The translations under genes and the position numbers were made by a program. Of a stretch of 64,000 nucleotides of DNA, positions 7,952 to 15,743 are shown piece by piece (positions within the stretch are counted from its first letter, which is position 1; each line of letters starts with the position of its first letter). This stretch comes from JAWLHU01 sp041690255. GTDB lineage: Bacteria > Bacillota > Sulfobacillia > Symbiobacteriales > Symbiobacteriaceae. The notes beneath the pieces are model-generated. The model was not told the DNA's origin and ran no database searches. It saw only the letters and a list, made by a program, of their open reading frames with translations. The DNA lies in NCBI GenBank assembly GCA_041690255.1, contig JAWLHU010000004.1, positions 124,001 to 188,000 on the forward strand, in the 5' to 3' direction.

Positions 7952-8296
7952 CTAGACCAGCTTCAACCGGTTGCCGATCTCCTCCAACAGGAAGTCCATC
8001 GCCTCCTGGAACTCGACTTCGTCCACGACTTTGGTGTTGATCTCGCAGACAGTCCCCCGGTGCAGGTGGAAGACGATGAGCGACCCCTTGGGAAGCTGGA
8101 AACACCACATCGCGTGCTCGTTCTCACCCACGTGGGCGCTAGGTACGCCGAGCATTGCCTTGACGATCAGGCGCACCGAGCGCTCGCGCCCCTTGGAGAG
8201 CGCCTGCCAATCGGCGCGGCGGTACTCAAGGGGTCGGGTCTCGGCCAGGTAGTTCCCAAACAGCTTCGTATGGACAAATGTTTGAACGGTATACAT
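7952..8296 (-). CDS. Hypothetical protein
   Basis: An unrecognised 114-residue soluble protein starting MYTVQTFVHTKLFGNYLAE. Alternating strands and two helices at the end (EFQEAMDFLLEEIGNRLKLV) suggest a compact alpha/beta domain. AAGGAGG lies about 11 bases before the ATG. It is convergent with prs (21 bases between stops) and follows the ABC ATPase gene on the same strand after a 180-base gap. Nothing in the sequence points to a function. Confidence 0.7.
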   Translation of the reverse strand: MYTVQTFVHTKLFGNYLAETRPLEYRRADWQALSKGRERSVRLIVKAMLGVPSAHVGENEHAMWCFQLPKGSLIVFHLHRGTVCEINTKVVDEVEFQEAMDFLLEEIGNRLKLV

Positions 8297-8400
8297 GGTG
8301 CAGTGGTAACCTCCTTCGCGGGGGCTGCATCTGCTGGCATGGAAAGGGAATGATCTCCAGCATCATACCCCGCCTCGCGGCAGGGCGTCAAGGAAGCGAG

Positions 8401-8469
8401 CAACCGGCCATCTCCGAAAGCGATTCTACGCAATGAGGCCATCCCCTGCTGGAGATGGCCTCGCGGTTG
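8401..8469 (-). repeat. Nested inverted repeats downstream of the ABC ATPase gene
   Basis: Two alternative hairpins share a segment. The outer one pairs 8401-8415 with 8451-8469 (CAACC and GGCCATCTCC arms, with four extra bases). The inner one pairs GAGGCCATC (8435-8443) with GATGGCCTC (8453-8461). It lies right after the ATPase stop and may terminate or stabilise the transcript, although no T-run follows. Confidence 0.55.
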
Positions 8470-8479
8470 TTCGGAAAGC

Positions 8480-9574
8480 CTAGCGAATGGCGATGTCGGT
8501 CTCACCATCGAACAGGTGGACCTTTTCCGTGTTCAGGGCGAGGGTGATGTCCTCGCCGTCCTTGAACCGCAGATGCGGCTCGACGCGCGCGGTGATCTGG
8601 TTCTCACCGGTGGAAAGATAGAGGTAGATCTCAGAGCCGAGCGGCTCGACCACCTCGATCCTGGAGGGGACCCGGGCGCCGGGATGGGACTCGACGTAGC
8701 TGGGATCGGCCTCGACATCCTCCGGGCGGATGCCCAGGGTCACGCGCTTGCCGGCATGGCTGCGGGCAGCGTTGGCGAGGTCGGGGGGCAGCTCCAGCTT
8801 GAAGGTGCCGCCGTCGAAGACCTTCGCATCGGCGGAGAGAGTACCCTTGAGGAAGTTCATGGTCGGGGAGCCGATGAAGCCGGCGACGAAGAGGTTGGCC
8901 GGGCGGTCATAGAGCTCCTGAGGCGGCGCCACCTGCTGGACGATGCCATCCTTCATGACGACGATCCGGTCGCCCATGGTCATGGCCTCGATCTGGTCGT
9001 GCGTGACGTAAATCGTGGTGACCTGGAGGTTCTGGTGCAGCTTGGAAAGCTCGGTGCGCATGGAGGCGCGGAGCTTGGCGTCGAGGTTGGAGAGCGGCTC
9101 GTCCATGAGGAAGACGGCCGGGTTGCGGACGATTGCGCGGCCCAGGGCGACGCGCTGGCGCTGACCACCGGAGAGCTCCTTGGGCTTGCGACCGAGGAGG
9201 TTCTGCAGGCCGAGGATCTCAGCGGCTTCCTTGACCCGCTTGTCGATCTCCTGCTTGGAGAACTTCCGCAGCTTAAGGCCGAAGGCCATATTCTCGTAGA
9301 CGTTCATATGCGGGTAGAGGGCGTAGTTCTGGAAGACCATGGCGATGTCGCGGTCCTTCGGGGCGACGTGGTTCACAAGCCGATCACCGATGTAGATCTC
9401 ACCTTCAGAGATCTCTTCAAGGCCGGCGATCATACGGAGCGTGGTGGACTTGCCGCAGCCAGAGGGTCCGACGAAGACGATAAACTCACGATCCGCGATC
9501 TCGAGGTTGAAATCCTTGACGACCTTGACCTCACCGAAGTTCTTGAACACGTGCTTGAGCGTAACCTTGGCCAT
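8480..9574 (-). CDS. Sugar-type ABC transporter ATPase (UgpC/MsmK/MalK family)
   Basis: A 364-residue ATP-binding subunit of carbohydrate importers. It shows Walker A (GPSGCGKST), the Q-loop, the signature LSGGQRQRVALGRA, Walker B (VFLMDEPLSNLDAKLR) and the H-loop (VTHDQ). A C-terminal regulatory OB-like domain (TLGIRPEDVE and following) is typical of MalK-type subunits. The ATG at 9574 has AAAGGAGGAA upstream; the longer frame to 9646 is not needed. No permease or binding-protein genes lie nearby, so it is probably a shared ATPase serving several sugar transporters, as MsmK and MsmX do. Confidence 0.93.
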   Translation of the reverse strand: MAKVTLKHVFKNFGEVKVVKDFNLEIADREFIVFVGPSGCGKSTTLRMIAGLEEISEGEIYIGDRLVNHVAPKDRDIAMVFQNYALYPHMNVYENMAFGLKLRKFSKQEIDKRVKEAAEILGLQNLLGRKPKELSGGQRQRVALGRAIVRNPAVFLMDEPLSNLDAKLRASMRTELSKLHQNLQVTTIYVTHDQIEAMTMGDRIVVMKDGIVQQVAPPQELYDRPANLFVAGFIGSPTMNFLKGTLSADAKVFDGGTFKLELPPDLANAARSHAGKRVTLGIRPEDVEADPSYVESHPGARVPSRIEVVEPLGSEIYLYLSTGENQITARVEPHLRFKDGEDITLALNTEKVHLFDGETDIAIR

Positions 9575-9642
9575 GCTGGGAACTTCCTCCTTTGGCCCAT
9601 TGAGCCCTGGAGTATTCGGGGCGGGGCGGTCCCGGCCCACTA

Positions 9643-10102
9643 TCAATCGCCCTCAGGGGGCGTTGTAGCCAGTTGTCGGATGCGGGCCTGCCGAACCTGT
9701 TGATCAGGCGCGGCCACGAACTCGGTAAGGGCGATGGCGCTCTGCAAACTCAGCGGGCGAGTTCCCGCAGGTCGGCTTCAGCAAGCGGGGGAGTCGCACC
9801 ATCCACCATGATCAGGCCGTGAAAGAGGGGCCACGATTCATGGTACCCCGGCGCCACGGAAAAGCCAAGAGCAAAAACACCTGTACCCGTAACTTTCCCC
9901 AGGCTCCGGGCAAACTCCTCCTTGGTCCACCGCCCCTCGGGGGCAGGTCCACCCCGGCCTGTCCAAGGGTCCCCTCGTTCAGGGCGAGGACACAGCCGGT
10001 CAGTGCGGTGGCCAGCAGAAGGGTCAGAGCGATGAGCGCCCGAAGCCCCGGTTTGCAAGTACACAAAGAAAGCAGCCCCTGAAATCGTATGGGGTGGTTC
10101 AT
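9643..10102 (-). pseudogene. Small lipoprotein gene with two frameshifts
   Basis: Three consecutive minus-strand frames each look coding. The first has a lipoprotein signal (ALIALTLLLATALTGC, then VLALNEG). The second continues with EEFARSLGKVTGTGVFALGF and ends LAEADLRELAR. The third ends with SAIALTEFVAAPDQQVRQ and a stop at 9643. Adding one C to a run of five C (in the codons after VDLP), and one C to a CCC near 9755, would restore one frame of about 150 residues. The start is uncertain: the ATG at 10102 lies within the rluB terminator hairpin, and a TTG at 10066 after GGGGCTGC is an alternative. This is a decayed gene, or a gene with two base-call errors in C runs. Function unknown. Confidence 0.6.
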
Positions 10103-10126
10103 CTCCCCACAGATTTCGGGCTGCTT
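10068..10126 (-). terminator. Large terminator hairpin after rluB
   Basis: Arms 10070-10086 and 10112-10126 (AAGCAGCCC and GAAATC, with one bulged base) form a long stem about 55 bases after the rluB stop. On the minus strand it is followed by TTTCTTTG. Confidence 0.75.
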
Positions 10127-10179
10127 CCGATCGATTCCTATCGGTTCAAGTGTGCAGATTCTGCAACGCCGACCAATCG

Positions 10180-11625
10180 TTACCGGTTCTTCTCCGCGGT
10201 AGGTGCCTTGTAACGCAGACCAGCGGCCAGGTAAAGGTCACGGATCTCCTGGCTGGTCAGGTTCCGCCACTCTCCGGCGGCCAGGTCCTTCAGATGGAGC
10301 GGCCCGAGCGTGGTCCGCTTCAGGTGGATTACCTCGTGGCCAATCGCCTCGAACATACGCCGTACCTGGCGATTCCGGCCTTCGTGAATCCGGATAGAGA
10401 CGGTGGCAGCGTTGGGCGCCTTTATCTCGATCATCTTTACATCGGCTGGGGCGGTAACCCCATCATCCAGTTCGACGCCCTCCTCCAGCGCCCGTAGCTT
10501 GGCGGGCCCCGGAACCCCGCGCACCTTGGCGATGTAGGTCTTCTTCACCTGCTTCGCCGGGTGCATGAGGGCGTTGGCCAGCTCGCCATCGTTGGTCAGG
10601 AGGAGGAGCCCCTCGGTGTCGTAATCGAGCCGGCCCACGGGGTAGACCCGGGCTGCGACCTCGTCTCCGAGCAGGTCTGTCACCTTCTGCCGCCCTTGCG
10701 GGTCGTAGAGGGTGGTCACGTAGCCCTTTGGCTTGTTGAGCAGCAGGTAGACCAGGGACTCGGGCTTGCCCAGCGGGCGTCCGTCGATCTCGACGACGTC
10801 GCTGCCGGCGACGACCTTTGTCCCAAGCTCGGTCACCACGCGTCCGTTGACGGTGACTCGCCCGGCCTGGATCAGCTCCTCGCTGTGGCGCCGGGAGGCT
10901 ACGCCCGCCCGGGCCATCACCTTCTGGAGCCGCTCGGCGATCTCCTGCTCGGCGGGGTTCAGCTTCCGGGGGCCCGGGGCGGGCTTGGGGGCGCCGCGGC
11001 GGCCGGCCAGGGTGGTCGGGCGCGCCTTCCGGTCGCCCCGCTCCTGCCGGGCCGGGCGTTCGGGGGAGCGGCGGTCGGCAGACCGGACCGGGCGCTCCGC
11101 GGGGGTTTCCTCTCGATCGGTCGATCTGGTGCGGCGAACCCCGAACCGGGCGCCACGGGCCATGGAGCGCGCCAACTGCTCGTCGACCGACTCGAAGCCA
11201 CCGTAACTGGCCCCGAAGTTGCCACGCGGCCCACGGGCCGGGCGCTCGCCAGCCTGGCCGCTCCGCTCCCGGGTCTCAGACTCGGGACGGGGGCCACGCC
11301 CCTGGCGCGGCGCACGCTCCGGGCGCCCTTCCCGCGGGGAGCGGTCCCCCCCTGTCGTTCGGCCGCCGCGCTCGGCGCCCGTCGGGGCCGGGCCGCCGCT
11401 CTGGCGCAGTCGCCGCCCCTCCTGGGTCAGGAGCCCTTCGCGCTCAAGCCGTTCCAGGGCGTCCAGATCTACGCCCCCCACCTTCTCACGGGACCTTGCC
11501 GGGCCTCTCTCAGGCTTGCCGGCGGGGCGGCCCGCACTGCGGGGCCGCTCGCCCGGTCGGGCTCCACGATCCGCTCCGGCCCTGGGGCCGGCTGGACGCC
11601 CGGAATTCCGGGGCTTGTCTGCCAT
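10180..11625 (-). CDS. rluB: 23S rRNA pseudouridine synthase with a long N-terminal extension
   Basis: A 481-residue protein. Residues from about 231 on carry an S4 RNA-binding domain (RLQKVMARAGVASRR) and an RsuA/RluB-type catalytic domain with the catalytic Asp at 334 in GRLDYDTEGLLLLTNDG. This family makes pseudouridine in 23S rRNA (position 2605 for E. coli RluB). The first 230 residues are low-complexity and rich in Arg, Gly, Pro, Glu and Ser, presumably disordered and RNA-binding. The ATG at 11625 has GTGAGGTGG 6 bases upstream. The frame stays open to 12168, but that part is antisense to the gene at 11723 and is not coding. The usual neighbours scpAB lie elsewhere, at 39-41 kb. Confidence 0.92.
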   Translation of the reverse strand: MADKPRNSGRPAGPRAGADRGARPGERPRSAGRPAGKPERGPARSREKVGGVDLDALERLEREGLLTQEGRRLRQSGGPAPTGAERGGRTTGGDRSPREGRPERAPRQGRGPRPESETRERSGQAGERPARGPRGNFGASYGGFESVDEQLARSMARGARFGVRRTRSTDREETPAERPVRSADRRSPERPARQERGDRKARPTTLAGRRGAPKPAPGPRKLNPAEQEIAERLQKVMARAGVASRRHSEELIQAGRVTVNGRVVTELGTKVVAGSDVVEIDGRPLGKPESLVYLLLNKPKGYVTTLYDPQGRQKVTDLLGDEVAARVYPVGRLDYDTEGLLLLTNDGELANALMHPAKQVKKTYIAKVRGVPGPAKLRALEEGVELDDGVTAPADVKMIEIKAPNAATVSIRIHEGRNRQVRRMFEAIGHEVIHLKRTTLGPLHLKDLAAGEWRNLTSQEIRDLYLAAGLRYKAPTAEKNR

Positions 11626-11722
11626 GGGATTCCACCTCACCATCGTCTCTTGCGGGTCATATAGTGGGGTACTGCGCCGAGAGGGCGGCAGAGTTTCGCC
11701 GTTCTCAAGGGGGGAAGTACCG

Positions 11723-12190
11723 TTGAAACTCGGCCTGGAACTGATCGCGCGCCGCCCGATCACGCTCCGGCTTGGCACCTTCTTCGAGACCTGGATTGCC
11801 ACAGCCTCCGGCAGCGTTCGCCGGTCCCTCGGGCGAGACGAGTACCACCTCGGCCTCTCCATCGGCTCAGGGGGGCGGCTGGCCGCAACGGGCCGCACCC
11901 ATATCTGCCAGGCGGATCTTGAAGTCCTCGGCCTGGGCTGCAACGGAGCGCGCCCCGCTCTCCTGTCCGACGCCGATCTGACCGAGGATGGGCCCCTGAT
12001 CTGGGGCATTCGGACCAACCGCTTCCTGGACCTGGCCGCCCTGAAGGAACAGACCGGCGCACGGCTCCTCTGTACGGAGCGCGAACCGCGGGAGTTCAGC
12101 CTGGAGCACCCGCTTCTCGTGGCCGAGGCGGTAGCGCCCGGCCGGTACATTGTCGATGTGAGCGGCATGCTTCAGATCACCCGGGGCTGA
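11723..12190 (+). CDS. Hypothetical protein
   Basis: A 155-residue soluble protein starting MKLGLELIARRPITLRLG. I do not recognise it. It is rich in beta-prone stretches (YHLGLSIGSGGRL; RYIVDVSGMLQ) and has no membrane segment. AAGGGGGGAA lies 7 bases before the TTG at 11723, and this site argues for a real gene even though longer frames overlap on both strands. It is divergent from rluB (98 bases apart) and convergent with ridA, sharing a hairpin at 12198-12220. Confidence 0.65.
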   Translation: MKLGLELIARRPITLRLGTFFETWIATASGSVRRSLGRDEYHLGLSIGSGGRLAATGRTHICQADLEVLGLGCNGARPALLSDADLTEDGPLIWGIRTNRFLDLAALKEQTGARLLCTEREPREFSLEHPLLVAEAVAPGRYIVDVSGMLQITRG

Positions 12191-12197
12191 GCAAAGA

Positions 12198-12220
12198 GCA
12201 GGCTGCACACAGCAGCCTGC
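12198..12220. terminator. Hairpin between convergent genes
   Basis: Arms GCAGGCTGC (12198-12206) and GCAGCCTGC (12212-12220) with a 5-base loop. It is followed on the minus strand by TCTTTGC. It probably serves ridA and the gene ending at 12190, though neither T-run is strong. Confidence 0.55.
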
Positions 12221-12239
12221 GTCTAGCGTGTCCGGTGGC

Positions 12240-12701
12240 CTACTTGGCGATTCGGGCGACGACCTCGACTTCGACAGCGGTGTCGAGCGGCAGCTCGGGA
12301 GCACCCACGGCAGAACGGGCGTGGCGACCGGCATCGCCGAAGACCTGCTGGTAGAGTTCGGACGCACCGTTGGCAACCGCCGGCTGGCTGCTGAAGCCAT
12401 CGGCACTGTTGACGAAGACGACCACCTTGACGATCTGCTCGATCTTGTCGAGCGAGCCAACGGCAGACTTCAGCACTGCCAGGGTGTTAATGGCGCAGAG
12501 CCGGGCGGCCTGGTAGCCCTCCTCGGCCGTCAGATCCTTGCCGATCTTGCCCTTGAACTTGAGGGTTCCGGCCTCTACGGCGATCTGGCCGCTGGTGAAG
12601 ACCAGGTCTCCGCTCTGGACGAAGGGGACGTAAGCGGCGAGGGGCTTGGGAACTTCGGGAAGAACGATACCGAGTTCCTGGAGCTTGGCTTCAACGCTCA
12701 T
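12240..12701 (-). CDS. RidA family protein (YjgF/YER057c/UK114)
   Basis: A 153-residue member of the RidA family, in the branch of about 150 residues. The family hydrolyses reactive enamine and imine intermediates such as 2-aminoacrylate in the cytoplasm. The segment SGDLVFTSGQIAVE near the start and the C-terminal GAPELPLDTAVEVEVVARI fit. The usual Arg before the active site is in the region GDAGRHARSAVGAPELP. GAGGAGG lies about 11 bases before the ATG at 12701. It follows spmB on the same strand after 80 bases. Confidence 0.88.
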   Translation of the reverse strand: MSVEAKLQELGIVLPEVPKPLAAYVPFVQSGDLVFTSGQIAVEAGTLKFKGKIGKDLTAEEGYQAARLCAINTLAVLKSAVGSLDKIEQIVKVVVFVNSADGFSSQPAVANGASELYQQVFGDAGRHARSAVGAPELPLDTAVEVEVVARIAK

Positions 12702-12780
12702 GTAAATGAGAGCCTCCTCTGTTGGTGTTAGATGGGCGTAACAAGGTACGACTCGTTCCTCTCCTATTCTTACCACAGCC

Positions 12781-13311
12781 CTACCCGAAAAACCAGAGAC
12801 AGGCATAGAGCGCTGCCAGAAATCCGACAACGTCTGCTGCCAGACCGATCCCGGCGGCGTAACGGATCTTGCGGACGCCCACGGCCCCGAAGTAGACCGT
12901 CAGCACGTAGAAGGTCGTGTCGGTCGAACCCTGCATGATCGACGCGAGACGCCCGATCAGCGAATCCGGGGAGTGGGTCTTCAGCAGGTCTGCGGTGACC
13001 CCAAGGGCGCCGGCACCGGAGAGCGGGCGGACGATCATGAGCGGCAAGACCTCCGAGGGGAAGCCCAGGGCCGATGTGAGCGGGCTGATCGCCCGAGCCA
13101 GGATCTCCATGGCACCCGAGGCGCGGAAGATCGAGAGTGCCATGAGCATCCCGATCAGGTAGGGGATGATCTTGACGGCGATCTCCAGCCCCTCCTGGGC
13201 CCCCTCCACGAAGGTCTCGTAGACCTTGACGCCCCGGATGGCGCCCCAGAGCGGAATCAGGGCCAGCATGGCGGGCACGGCCCAGAGCGAAAGCGAGTCA
13301 AGGACAGACAT
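12781..13311 (-). CDS. spmB: Spore maturation protein B
   Basis: A 176-residue membrane protein of the nucleoside-recognition (Gate) superfamily. SpmA and SpmB together are needed for full dehydration of the spore core. Four hydrophobic segments are visible, with typical stretches KIIPYLIGMLMALSIFR, MIVRPLSGAGALGV and MQGSTDTTFYVLTVYFGAVG. It starts 6 bases after spmA, so the two form an operon. Confidence 0.95.
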   Translation of the reverse strand: MSVLDSLSLWAVPAMLALIPLWGAIRGVKVYETFVEGAQEGLEIAVKIIPYLIGMLMALSIFRASGAMEILARAISPLTSALGFPSEVLPLMIVRPLSGAGALGVTADLLKTHSPDSLIGRLASIMQGSTDTTFYVLTVYFGAVGVRKIRYAAGIGLAADVVGFLAALYACLWFFG

Positions 13312-13317
13312 GGCCGC

Positions 13318-13908
13318 TCACCTCCCTCGCACCCGGTTGTAGAGCCGGACGAGATAGTCCATCAGCACGGCAGCGACCCCCGCAACCAGCGAGGCGATGA
13401 GGGTGGCGCCGACGATCTCCGCTGGGTTGGCTGAGCCGTAGGTAGCCCTCAGGGCGATGATCGTGCCTGGCACCAGCGTGATCGATGCCGTGTTCAGGGT
13501 GAGGAAGGTGCACATGGCCTCCGATGCCGTCTCCTTGTCCGGGTTCAGGTCCTGGAGTTCCTGCATGGCCCTCAGGCCGAAGGGTGTGGCAGCAGAGCCC
13601 AGACCGAGCATGTTGGCCGAGATATTCATGAGCATCGCCCCGATCGCCGGATGATCCCCTGGTACCGTGGGGAAGAGCAGGCGGACCACCGGCTTCAGCA
13701 GGTAGGCGATCCCTTCCATCAGGCCGCTCTTCTCGGCGATCTTCATGACCCCCATCCAGAGCGCCATGAGGCCGGCCAGACCGATGATCGTCTCAATGGC
13801 CAGTTTCCCGCCGGCAAAGGCGGCATCGGTGACAGCCGGGGCCCGGCCCGTGAAAGCTGCCACGACAACCCCGATCAGGATCAACCCCAGCCAGATGATG
13901 TTCATCAT
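13318..13908 (-). CDS. spmA: Spore maturation protein A
   Basis: A 196-residue membrane protein, partner of SpmB. Conserved stretches are GLMALWMGVMKIAEKSGL, ISANMLGLGSAATPFGL and FLTLNTASITLVPGTIIALR. The ATG at 13908 is preferred, because the GTG at 13920 lies in the GGGGGTGG ribosome site; the next ATG, one codon later, is also possible. Confidence 0.95.
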   Translation of the reverse strand: MMNIIWLGLILIGVVVAAFTGRAPAVTDAAFAGGKLAIETIIGLAGLMALWMGVMKIAEKSGLMEGIAYLLKPVVRLLFPTVPGDHPAIGAMLMNISANMLGLGSAATPFGLRAMQELQDLNPDKETASEAMCTFLTLNTASITLVPGTIIALRATYGSANPAEIVGATLIASLVAGVAAVLMDYLVRLYNRVRGR

Positions 13909-13969
13909 GCGAACCGCCACCCCCTAACCCCATCATGGGTATGCCGGGAGTGGCGGTTTCGATTCCTTC

Positions 13970-14314
13970 TTAAACCTTGATCATTCGTTCAACATCGAGC
14001 ACGAAGACCGTTGCACCGCTGATATCCACCGCACCGGGGGCTGTCTTCTCCGGGCTGGCGGCGGCGCTCTTCAGGGCACCCTCGGCGAAGGTGAGATCGC
14101 CCTGGATCGACCGCTGGGATGGGCAGGCATCTCGGATTGTCTCCATGGCCTCGTCTAGCTGCCCAACGGGTACACCTACGAGAAACGTGGTGTTACCGGC
14201 CTTGAGAAAGCCACCGGTGGAGGCGAGTTTGGTTGCACCAAAACCCTTGCGGGTCAGCGCCTCGGTGACGCTGGCCGCATACTCATCGCGCACGACCGCC
14301 ACGATCATCTTCAT
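13970..14314 (-). CDS. darA: Cyclic-di-AMP receptor DarA (PII-like, YaaQ/PstA)
   Basis: A 114-residue PII-like protein of the DUF970 family that binds c-di-AMP as a trimer. Typical stretches are MKMIVAVVRDEYA, TKLASTGGFLKAGNTTFLVG and GATVFVLDVERM; the TGGFL and GNTTF segments form the ligand pocket in the known family members. GGAGGGAA lies upstream of the ATG. In Bacillus this gene sits in the tmk-holB region; here it stands between spmA and an MFS gene. Confidence 0.93.
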   Translation of the reverse strand: MKMIVAVVRDEYAASVTEALTRKGFGATKLASTGGFLKAGNTTFLVGVPVGQLDEAMETIRDACPSQRSIQGDLTFAEGALKSAAASPEKTAPGAVDISGATVFVLDVERMIKV

Positions 14315-14348
14315 GGGGGTTATTCCCTCCTATCCGGTAGAATCCTGA

Positions 14349-15620
14349 TTACGAAGCATTCTCCAAGCCTACCTGTTTTCCCTTCCCAATCTCCAGGCGA
14401 CGATTCCAGAAGTAGAACTGAAGGGCGGAGAGGACCCGAAAGCCGGTCGCAATCATGAGGCCGGTGCGGATAGGAAAGGCGTCCAACATGAAGGCGCCGA
14501 CCATCGGTGCGATGGATGCGGAGACCGAGACCAGGGCGGAGTGGACCGCCAGGAAGACTGGACGCCCTTCGTTTGGCGAGACATCCAACAGGTTGTTCAG
14601 CACGAGGAGCATCACTCCGGCCACGCCAATCCCGGTGAAGAGGTTTACCGCCACCAGCCACGGGGCACTGGGGACAAGTGCGGTCACCAGCGGGGCGGTC
14701 GCCAGATGGATCGCCGCCTGGAAGATCATCGCGGCATTGCCCTTCCGCTCGGCCCATCGGGCCCAGATTGGATAGGTGACCACCATGGCGAGGGAGTTGG
14801 CCACCTGCACGATGGAGAGCATCGTATTAGAGATCTCGAGCTCTGAGACCTGGAAGCGGGTGAAAAGCGGCCACGCCATCTGCCAGGTGAAGTGGAAGGG
14901 AACGGAGACGAGCAGGAACTGCACGAATGGCTTGTGCCGGAAAACATCGAGGTAGCTCCGCCAGCCCGCTCCGCCAAGGGCGTTCGGTACCGTGGCCGCC
15001 GTCTCTGAAGGTGCGGGAGCGCCCACCGTTGGGAGCCGCTCCTGCTCCCGCAGTTGCAGGAAGAAGATGACCTCGATAATGGCGAAGAGGAAGGAGCCGG
15101 CGAACACCACCTGATAGCCCATCGGCTCGGGGAACACCTTGTCGAGGAGCCATCCGGTGATCAGGACCACGATCATGCCAGCCCCCGTTGCCCAGGACTG
15201 GCGAGAGGCGAAGGCGCGGGCTCGCTCGTTGCCCGGGAAGACATCGGCCAGGAAGGACTGCTGGGCCGTGCCGGCTGCCGATGTCGGAAAGACCGACAGG
15301 ACCCAGAAACCTATGAGCGCCCACACCCGGGCCTCCTCCGCGAAGAATGGGACCGCAGCGGCACCCAGGGCCGCCGCGCGCCCCACCAGGAAGATGCCCG
15401 CAATGAGTCGCTGCTTCTGACTGGAACGGGCCACAGCCGCCGCGACGCCAAGCACTGCGAGCACCGAAACCAGGTTCGGCCAAGCGGAGAGGTAGCCCAA
15501 CTGCTGGTTGTCGGCCCCCAACTTGATCGCCAGAATACCAACGTAGGGCTGAATCATATTCATGGCCACCGCAGCCGCTATCGCGTTCAAGATATTGAAC
15601 CGGCTGTTGCGCTCAAACAC
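14349..15620 (-). CDS. MFS transporter
   Basis: A 423-residue protein with about 12 hydrophobic segments and a cytoplasmic loop in the middle (LREQERLPTVGAPAPSET), as in major facilitator permeases. Basic loops such as AAVARSSQKQRLIAG and the later ARWAERKGN match the conserved loops 2-3 and 8-9. The GTG at 15620 has GGAGGTCG 7 bases upstream. The substrate cannot be told. A TATAAT on the minus strand at 15670-15675 may be its -10. The gene lies 34 bases before darA's start and may be co-transcribed with it. Confidence 0.85.
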   Translation of the reverse strand: MFERNSRFNILNAIAAAVAMNMIQPYVGILAIKLGADNQQLGYLSAWPNLVSVLAVLGVAAAVARSSQKQRLIAGIFLVGRAAALGAAAVPFFAEEARVWALIGFWVLSVFPTSAAGTAQQSFLADVFPGNERARAFASRQSWATGAGMIVVLITGWLLDKVFPEPMGYQVVFAGSFLFAIIEVIFFLQLREQERLPTVGAPAPSETAATVPNALGGAGWRSYLDVFRHKPFVQFLLVSVPFHFTWQMAWPLFTRFQVSELEISNTMLSIVQVANSLAMVVTYPIWARWAERKGNAAMIFQAAIHLATAPLVTALVPSAPWLVAVNLFTGIGVAGVMLLVLNNLLDVSPNEGRPVFLAVHSALVSVSASIAPMVGAFMLDAFPIRTGLMIATGFRVLSALQFYFWNRRLEIGKGKQVGLENAS

Positions 15621-15743
15621 GCAGACGACCTCCGCTTTCTTTTACCCTCTGATCGATCAAGCTCAACCCATTATAGCATGGCCCGCATACCGGAACAGCC
15701 CTGGACATACCGTTTTGTGACTTGGCAAAAGGGGTGACTCCGG

